Under the pieces are notes generated by a model. It had not been told where the DNA came from. It saw only the letters and a program-made list of their open reading frames with translations, and made no database searches. Position numbers and translations under genes: made by a program. Below, piece after piece: positions 56,145 through 64,000 of a stretch of DNA of 64,000 nt. This DNA comes from Melastoma dodecandrum (Eukaryota; Streptophyta; Magnoliopsida; Myrtales; Melastomataceae), in contig JARUPY010000473.1 of NCBI GenBank assembly GCA_029817715.1, positions 930,001 through 994,000 on the forward strand, given 5' to 3'. Positions within the stretch are counted from its first letter, which is position 1, and each line of letters starts with the position of its first letter.

Positions 56145-58056
56145 ATGTCGGCAAAGGCTAGAGCCACGCTATCTTCCTTGTTCGGTTGCTCCCGTGTAAT
56201 CCCTCACGAGCATCTCCATCTCCCCCCGAGATTTATGGCCGGGGATGCAGCTTTGCCGTCGGACAAACCCCAACTCAGGCTCCTTCTTGAAGCATACAGG
56301 TTGGGTCGTGAATTCAACCTCGAAGAAGCCCGCCACCTGTTCGATCATATGCTTCAGTTGAAGCCTCTGCCGGAAATGTTGATGTTTAGGTGGCTGCTGG
56401 GCGCGATGGCCCAGAAGAGGCATTACGGCGATGTCGTGCTGCTTTGCGGCCGTCCGGAGTCGCGGTTCTTGTTGTGGGATTTAATTGTTTTGAACATCTT
56501 GATGAATTGCTTGAGCAACTTGGGGAGGTTACGCGATGGGTTTGGGGTCTTGGGTAGAATTTTTAGGGGAGGTTGGGTGCCTAACTATTATGCTTTCAAT
56601 GTTTTGGTGAGAGGGTTGTTCGAGGCCGATGAGATTGGGAAGGCAGTGGGTCTGTATGGGAAGATGATCCGGTTGGGTTGCCGCCCGAGTAGTCACACGT
56701 TTGGGGTTATGATTGCCGGGCTATGCAGGACGGGAAACACTGGCCTGGCTCTCAAGTTGCATGAAGAAATGGCTGATCTCGGTTGCGAGCCTGGATTAGT
56801 TACGTATGCAACGATCATCGATGGACTCTGCAAGGATGGAATGTTCGATAAGGCTAAGGAGCTCTATGCGGAAATGAAACTAAGAGGGATTCGCCAGGAT
56901 GTTGTTATTCTCACCTCACTGGTTCGAGGACTGTGTGTTGCCGGAAAGTGGGAGGAAGCGAGTGTCTTTTTTAATGAGATGGAGGAACATGGGATCTTGC
57001 CTAATGTGATCACGTTCAATCATAAACGCTCTATCAAAAGAAGGGAAGATGGAAGAAGCTGAAACCGCTTTAGGCTTAATGGTGCATAAGGGGGTAGAAC
57101 CTGACACTGCCACATATGTCATGATCATGGAAGGATTTTGTCTCATCGGTAAGATAGACAAAGCAAGAGAAGCTTTTCAACAGATAATTAGTTAGGGTTG
57201 GAAACTAAATGATGTATGCTACAATGTACTGATTCACGGATATTTAAAGTTGGGAAGGACTGACAAAGGCTTGCGTATCTATAAGGAGATGTTTGACAAT
57301 GGGGTTAGACCTACTGTTGTCACATTCAACACTTTACTCACTGGTCTCCTTCGAAACGGTAAGGTGGAGCATGCTCGGCAAGTTTTTAATGAAATGAAAG
57401 GAGTGGGAGTAGTTCCAGATTCAAGGACATTATCGGTATATATTGACGGGCTTTGCAAGAATGGCTATTTGGAGGATGCACTGCGTTTGTTCAGCAGTAT
57501 TGAATCCAGCACAAAGCTCAACATTGATGTTTTCAATTGCCTAGTCCACGGTTTATGGCAAGCAGGAAATCCCAATATGGCCTGGGAATTTTTCCAGAGA
57601 ATCAATGATGTAAGCCTCGTGCCGACTGTCGTAACATATAATATCATGATAAAAGGTTGCCTAGTCCACGGTTTATGGCAAGCAGGAAATCCCAATATGG
57701 CCTGGGAATTTTTCCAGAGAATCAATGATGTAAGCCTCGTGCCGACTGTCGTAACATATAATATCATGATAAAAGGACTCTGTCGGGTCGGGGAACTGGA
57801 AAAGGCAGAAGAACTGTTGATGGAAATGGAAGAGAAGGGTTGTGCCCCAGATGTTATAGCATTCAATACAATGATGTGGGCACTTTGTTTCCGGAGAGAG
57901 TCTACAAAAGTTGTAGACATACTCAGGAAGATGGCAGACCGAAATTTGAAACCTGATGCATCCACAGCAGCAATAGTTATTGATTTACTTTCGAGAGATG
58001 GAAACCATCTCGATTATCTCCATTTGCTTCCAGCATTTTCACCAGGCAGCACTTGA
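56145..58056 (+). pseudogene. Rf-like P-class pentatricopeptide repeat gene, broken
   Basis: About fourteen 35-residue PPR motifs (for example AFNVLVRGLFEADEIGKAVGL, VTYATIIDGLCKDGMFDKAK, VTFNTLLTGLLRNGKVEHA). The N-terminal helix pair (ALFDHML-type, GAMAQKRHYGDVV) resembles Restorer-of-fertility-like PPRs, which act on organelle RNA. The frame is lost near 57020: TTCAAT is followed directly by CATAAACGCT, best explained by a five-base deletion. The continuing frame has an in-frame TAG at 57193-57195. Later, 120 bp are duplicated exactly (57537-57776). No intron would remove both lesions cleanly. The first 305 codons could still make a truncated protein. Confidence 0.85.
57537..57776 (+). repeat. 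Exact 120-bp tandem duplication inside the PPR pseudogene
   Basis: 57537-57656 and 57657-57776 are identical base for base. The unit is 40 codons, in frame, but not a multiple of the 35-residue PPR unit, so it breaks the repeat register. Confidence 0.95.
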
Positions 58057-60297
58057 AGAAATGAATACAAGGTTTCCTAGCGGGGCACGCTATTCTCCGA
58101 TCGAAAAGAATTTCTACCCGAGTTTGGTATACTGACGATTGGGTAAGTGATCTATTCCAACTGACTGGATATTTGAATAGAGAGTTTCCAAAGAGGAAGT
58201 GAGGACTGAAAAGATCTGTATCCCGTCTTCTTGTTGGGAAGATCGAGAGAGATTCATCATGACTCTTGGGGGCTATTTTATGTGTCATTGCTCAAGGTTT
58301 TATGGAGTGTACACAGTGAGTGTGGTACACATTTGCATGGTTGTGTACTCGTTTTTGGAATTTAGGCGATCTTCCTACCTCTATATTAATTATGATACTG
58401 TTTCTTTAGGCATTCATCTCATCATTTTTTCTATTGAAGAGATCTCCAGTGCCACCAGTTCCTTTCTTGGTTAGTCTTTGTTTTATGCCATTTTTTTGTT
58501 CAGATCTGACCTGTGTCTTTCTCAATACTTTTCAGGGAGTTGGAGGTTTGAGCACTGCAGAAATGTCCGCATCATTCTCAATTTGCCCAGAGCTTTCATT
58601 CATCTGTCAAATAGCCATACCGTCCATCTTCGTACAAGAGAAATCTATGATATCTTCCACCTTCCCAGCCCCAGCCCTGCATAGGTACCCATACCCAAGT
58701 CACCTCCGAGCTGATCTCACCTATTGACATCCACAAAATCTGTGTCATGTAATAAGCGCCCTGCTTTGGGCTCCATAAAAGACGCATCGATGTTTAAGGG
58801 ATTGAATATGGACATCACGAGTTTTCCTGTTTCTTGAAAATAACTCCATGGCCTATGATGGGTTAAAGGAAATACCTAGTCAAGAAGGAGACGGCAAGAA
58901 ATACTTGTGTTGATATTGTCCATATTTTAAGAGCACACCACAGGGCTTCGTTTGGTTGGAAACCACCAGATCAGGGAGTCATGAAGGGATTATAGACAAG
59001 CTGGGGAAGGTGAACCCGAGCTTTTCAACACTGGTTGGGGTAAGAAGTGTGATCGCTGCTGAATTATAGGTGGAGTCAAGGATACTTACTGGAGAGAGAA
59101 TGAAACGAAAACACCGCCTACATCAAGATTGCGTGTCCAGGGAAAAGACTCGATGTGCGCGGAAGCACTGGGATGAGGGGGGAAGATAGAAGCTACGATA
59201 CGGTATTTACCATTTCCCAAGCCTTGCCAGCCTAGTTTTTTTCTCAAAAGTGCTCTATGGTACGACATTCCTTGCTGTATGTTTTCCAGGTTAGGCAGCG
59301 TTTCCACCTTGAAGAAGCATTTGAGGAAATAAACACAATATTTCTCGTGGGAAAGAACACTCTCTTCCCAGATGGAATGCTGCTGCTGCTGCTGCTACTG
59401 CAAGAATTGTTTTCCCCTGGGTTTAATAAACTGATGATTTCGTGACTGAATCTATCTGGAGAAGCTATATATATCAAATAGACTGTTACGGAAGCTGGTG
59501 CAGTGTTTTATGGAAGATGCATCACTGGGAAGGATGTATGCACTGGTTCTAGAATCTCCCGCTATTTTCTAGGCAGTTTTCAGAGTGAATTATAGACAAA
59601 TCTCCCTTGTAAGAAATAAAGGGAAGAATGGTTTCGAGTTACCAAGTGAAATACACATTCGAAACAGTTGAGAGGGGAGGGGATCCAAAAGCCTCTACTC
59701 GCAATATACTAAGCTCCCCTGTCAAAGAACGCCACTATGCATGCCCTGTTCGATCTTTAGTTATAATGAGCAATTCCTGATCGAGTATTACTAGTTCATT
59801 ACAAGTTTCAGTTGGCCATACTTCTGAAACAGCACGACGCATTGTCAGAGTTCGACACCCGACATTAAGATGTGGGGAAAATCAAAGTTAGTCAACCACA
59901 CCAGATTCTCAATCAAATGTTACATCCTGGCCTAGGCAGATTGCAGCCTAATGGGTCCTGGCGTTGATTTTGATCCCATCTCTTGGCAGCAAATTTTCCT
60001 GCTGGTAAGTGTTTGGTCTGATCTGGTCCAGAGGCAACAAAAATCACAGAGCAATGGATCCCCCACATCATGATGTTGCTAGATAATAAGGCTGCAGCTG
60101 GGTAGGAGCCGCGGAAAGCTTGACGACTAAGCTATTCAAAAGCCAAACATTGAAATGTGAAAGGGCCAAGAAGGATGAGCAGTGAAGTACACAGTTTCAA
60201 TTCATCCCTGCATAGCCCGAGACCTTGAACCCAGAACAGAAGGATCTGACCATTCCAAACATAATATCGTGAACGGCAATCATCATTCCATCATTCA
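58057..60297. other. Intergenic region with a (TGC)n microsatellite at 59378-59395
   Basis: No gene recognised between the PPR pseudogene and the 3' end of the pfkB gene. Six TGC units lie at 59378-59395. The last several hundred bases probably hold the 3' UTR of the pfkB gene. Confidence 0.5.
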
Positions 60298-63053
60298 TCA
60301 AGACATCACTGAGCTCCTTGACCGTGCAGACTCCAGCGTCGGCAACAGTTCAGAGACTGACGTTTGCAAGGATATCCGATTCACCTTCGAGCTGGTCCCA
60401 TTGATCAGCATGCTAGAAAGGAAAGTTACTTCAGAACAGTGCAATTCGGTATTGTCTAATAAATTCCCTATCACGTCCTCGTTTAGCTCAGCCCTTTTGA
60501 TGAGTTCAATAACTTTATCTAAGGTTGCACAATTCCTGCCAGCACCACAACCCAAAGCAGTTGCAGCACCAACAGCATTCGCAAGTGCCAAGGTATTGAC
60601 AAACGACAACCTATGTATATAACCAAAAGCAACGGTAGCAACAAAACTATCTCCACATCCTACTGTATCAACGACATTCACCTGAAAATAAGAAGGGCAT
60701 AATTATACTCTAGAAATGGAGGAAATAAAACAAATGTAGCTGGTGTTAGCAGACAGTACCCCCTACTAAACTACTATGACATGCAACATCTGGAAATTTC
60801 AGCAAGTATACAAATAGCTCTCATGTTGATCCGGCAAAGTAAATAATAATAAATGATTTTTAGTGTATATGTTGCAAATTCTCACTGAAGGACACATATA
60901 AATAGGGACAGATAAATGGAGAACAAGGGCACAAAAGTATCAAACTCCCTAGCATACCCAGTTAGAGCAACTAATTGTTTATCAACTGTACCACTACGAC
61001 TCTACAAGCATACCAACAATAAGGTTTAACTTTAACAGATGATTCAAGAATTGGAAATGGATGGAGCCTGGAACAACCATCTGGTATTGCTTTGTTCCAT
61101 GTTGTCCTTTAAGAACCATAACAAGGAATATCCTTCACGAGCCAAAAGGGAACGCATGCTCAGGGAGAAAATTTTTCCATAAAGAGGATTAATGTACCTT
61201 GAATGCTGGGGCACAAGATATGCTTGACCTTGAGATGATTACAGAACCTCTAGCACCCATTTTGATGACAACCCACTTTATCCGAAGACCTTTCTCGAGA
61301 AACTCCAGTCCAGCGATGATTGGATTACCAATTCCAGTCAATGACTCGGCCTGTATCCAAGAACAAGCGACTAGAATGAGCAAAAACTAGAACTGCAGAA
61401 TATTTTTTTAACCAAGGCAGACAATATAGGGGCTGCACAAAGGAAGGCCTTTCCCTAATATCATAAGCCTGATAGCAACAGAAAATGCAGAGTAGAAGAG
61501 TGAAAATCCTCTGGTATGTCATTCGAGGTTTTAGCAGCCAAACACTTCAGAAGTTACAGTACAACACTTAAGAGGCTGATTGAAAAGCTGCTTCGAGATA
61601 ACTAAGCAGTTCAGCAGATTTATCCATAAATGCTTAAGCACGTGAATTCATTTCACAGCCCCCAACTATGACATTCATAAGCCTGCTTTCTAATTTATAT
61701 ACAGGAAAATTTCATAGTTTGAGTTAGGACAAAACCTCGTCTTCAGTGAGAAGAAGAACATCCGACATCTGCAGAAACATGCTAAGTGTTCTTCGCTCTT
61801 CAGGTGTTCCTCTAGCAAGACTCTTGCCACATGGCCCGGGATCAAAGAATATTGAACTCCCAACTTCTACAGCGTACTTAAGAGCAGAGACCAGCAAAGA
61901 AGGGGATAATTCATTGAATACATACCCACTTAAAATTATAGTCTTTGATCGCTTGATAGTTAGCTTTACTTCAGAAGACAGATGTGTCATCCGACTGAAT
62001 GTTGGCTCCTTCCGAAAATCAGCATGGCTAACAAAAGAAAGTATACAGACTCTCAATATTCATTTTTATTAGTACCATAGGAGATAAGGGAGGTTATTCA
62101 AAGGGAAACCATCGAGTCCAATGAGATATACCTGCAAAACCCATGCCTTCTCAATGGATCAACAAGGACCCAACATAGATGTGTTTCATACAGGTCACTG
62201 GAATCGTCAACAGCTACATCATCACTCATACCAACAATACCAATTCCCTCATCACGGAGCACGTCCAGGAGAAACTGGCCATACATTTCACCGCCCACAT
62301 GACCAATTGCAGAGCAATGAAGTCCAAGTCTTGCCGCTGCTATGGCAGTATTGCAATTCCCACCGGCTTCCCAATATCTCTGTCAGAGAAAGCACCTGAC
62401 TCAGGATTTTTTACATTCCTACAAGTACCAAAGATTCAACATACATGCAATATATATGAGCTGAAAGGCACAAAACCTCCTCCTACCGGAGGCTGTACAT
62501 TGGACACAATCTCCAAAATCTACTACATAAATCAGGCCATAAAATTTTGAAGCCTCAGTTTAGATCTATTCTATCACAACATGATACGACAGAACAATGT
62601 ATTGTTCCCATAAAATCCATTGAACTTTGGCCCAACAAAAAACCTCTCAACATGAATTACAGAGCGGCGTCTTTTACTTGCAAAGCACATGGATCACTCC
62701 ACAATCTTCCCATAGCCACCAAACCTCACCCTCAAGGACGACCTACTCTTCATCGGCAAAATCGTATCGAACATGATTCAATTATCATCCCAAGCTCATC
62801 CTTGTCGTCTTACCTCCAAGACAATATAATTCCCAACCTCAATCCTGTAATCCATCACAGCCAACCAACCTACCTTATCAGGAGGAGACGCGGACAACTT
62901 CTCCATGTACACCTTCCTCCCTTCCAACGAAGGGGGAGGCAATTCCTCGACATCGAGGACGATGTCGACGCACAGAGTCCCAAGGGTGGCGACATCAATG
63001 TCCTTGACCACCGGGGCCGACACACGGTCCCCTTCCCCGGGGGAGGGCAGCAT
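60298..63053 (-). CDS. pfkB/ribokinase-family carbohydrate kinase, 5 exons
   Basis: Minus-strand exons 63053-62874, 62379-62132, 62027-61736, 61350-61198 and 60681-60298 join in frame to 418 residues. Motifs: DVATLGTLCVDIVLDVEELP, AGGNCNTAIAAARLGL, IGHVGGEMYGQFLLDVL, FFDPGPCGKSL, WVVIKMGARGS, and the pfkB signature DTVGCGDSFVATVAFGY with the catalytic Asp in GCGD. It corresponds to the plant pfkB protein exemplified by Arabidopsis At1g06730; the substrate is not known to me. The frame is open upstream of the chosen ATG without another in-frame ATG. A better start (63157) lies in a different frame, so the true N-terminus, possibly a transit peptide, is unresolved. Confidence 0.85.
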
Positions 63054-63524
63054 CCGCCGCCGAAACCAGTGCCGCTGGCCGCGAAGCTGAAGGAGTCGCC
63101 CCGGGTTGGGGGTGGCTGCAACCAAGGGAATGGCCGGGACGGGGAGTTGCGGTACATTTACGCTGTGTTTGGGGAGGGGAAGGAAAAGAAAAGAAAGGAA
63201 AATACGTTTCTCAATAAAATCCCCCTCTTAACATTCAAAATTTTCTCCTTTTTTCCTTTCTTTTCTTTTTTGTCCTTGCAAATTCAAACACAACGTTAAT
63301 AGTTATTTAAAGTTCAAATTATCAAATTTATCTCAAATTCAAAATATTATCATGCGTTATATTAATAATGACCACCGTTAAACTAATATGTGGACGAAAT
63401 ATTACATGACGCACAGGTGGCCATTAACGCCGTCTGCCCACCGTTGATGTGCATGACATGGCACCGACAAGAAATAAAAAAGCAGGCACATCACCGATCT
63501 GACGTGAACTCCCCCAAATCACCT
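63054..63524. other. Upstream region of the pfkB gene
   Basis: 5' UTR/promoter of the minus-strand pfkB gene and spacer. No promoter motif is placed. Confidence 0.4.
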
Positions 63525-63586
63525 AAACCCTAATTGACAAAAGTCCCCGATCTCAGTCTGTTTTCCCCAAATCACGTAAACCCTAA
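63525..63586 (+). promoter_or_regulatory. Two telo-boxes (AAACCCTAA) in a probable promoter
   Basis: AAACCCTAA at 63525-63533 and 63578-63586, within two near-identical 24-bp repeats (ccccaaatcac(c/g)taaaccctaatt). Telo-boxes are typical of plant promoters of ribosomal-protein and other growth-linked genes. Confidence 0.5.
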
Positions 63587-64000
63587 TTACCCAAACACTC
63601 CCCGATTAATCATCCCTTCCACTATAATTCCTGTCTTCGTTCATTCCCCGCCTCCTCTCTTCCCAACCTCCAACACCGGCCTCCATCGATCCCGACCTAC
63701 AACACAGGCGACTTCCAGCATTCCCGACGTCCATCGATCCCGACCTCCAACGCCGACCTCCATCGTTCCCGACCTACAACACTGGTAATTTGTATCGATT
63801 CTTGCTCGTGGTTTGTTGTGGGTTGTTTGTGGGGATTAGGGTTGGTCGTGGTTGGTCGTGGATGGTTGTGGTGCTTAGGATTGATTGTTGGTTGTTTGTC
63901 TGTTAAGGCTTAAGTTTTTTTGTTGACTTTTAAGGCTTGGTTTAGGATAGGTTGCTTGTCTTTTAAGGCTGCAGTTGTGGCTTGGTCTAGTGCATTTATT
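63587..64000 (+). other. Possible 5' UTR or first exon of a gene running off the right edge
   Basis: A C-rich open stretch (63534-63788) contains short repeats ('tccatcgatcccgacct', 'tccatcgttcccgacct') and is followed by a GT-starting GT/TTG-rich stretch that looks like the start of a plant leader intron. No protein family is recognised. Confidence 0.35.

Overview
The window is nuclear DNA of a flowering plant, most likely a core eudicot. The genes are intron-rich, use GT-AG splice sites, have plant-specific families (GRAS, DUF26, Rf-like PPR, MRS2/MGT, calmodulin-dependent NAD kinase), and sit between very large LTR retrotransposons. The species cannot be fixed from the sequence alone.

Layout. 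1-565 is the 3' end of a GRAS (SCARECROW-type) gene. 566-3830 is AT-rich intergenic DNA holding the 3' end of a dead Copia element on the minus strand. 3836-17465 is an inverted-repeat element split by a 12,978-bp LTR retrotransposon (element A, 4262-17239). Element A has 3.6-kb near-identical LTRs and no gag or pol. 17.5-21.2 kb carries a small secreted-peptide precursor gene, a frameshifted tandem copy of it, and a truncated DUF26 (ginkbilobin-like) gene. 21,947-24,420 is an eleven-exon MRS2/MGT magnesium transporter. 25,043-43,559 is an 18.5-kb Tat/Ogre-type retrotransposon (element B) with perfect TSDs. It carries ORF1, gag, an intron and pol (RT, RNase H, archaeal-type RNase H, integrase). 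A captured fragment of a Shaker K+ channel gene lies in each of its LTRs. Next come a GABA/amino-acid transporter gene (44,163-46,991), a gene-poor stretch with a degenerate duplication, a linker histone H1 gene (52,062-53,034), an NADKc-type NAD kinase gene on the minus strand (53,396-55,715), an Rf-like PPR pseudogene (56,145-58,056), a pfkB sugar-kinase gene on the minus strand (60,298-63,053), and a telo-box promoter-like region at the right edge.

How things relate. Elements A and B share the same tRNA-Arg primer binding site, the same polypurine tract, related LTR 3' ends and related untranslated regions. A therefore looks like a non-autonomous partner of a B-like family. The most unusual signal is in their shared non-coding RNA. 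Many short hairpins have stems that change by compensatory substitutions while their loops stay almost constant (consensus TACATGAGC). They come in two alternating types inside a repeated module. Two further covarying hairpin families lie in the LTRs. This points to a conserved, so far unexplained RNA architecture in these retrotransposons. The host genes look like ordinary single-copy plant genes with no functional link to one another.
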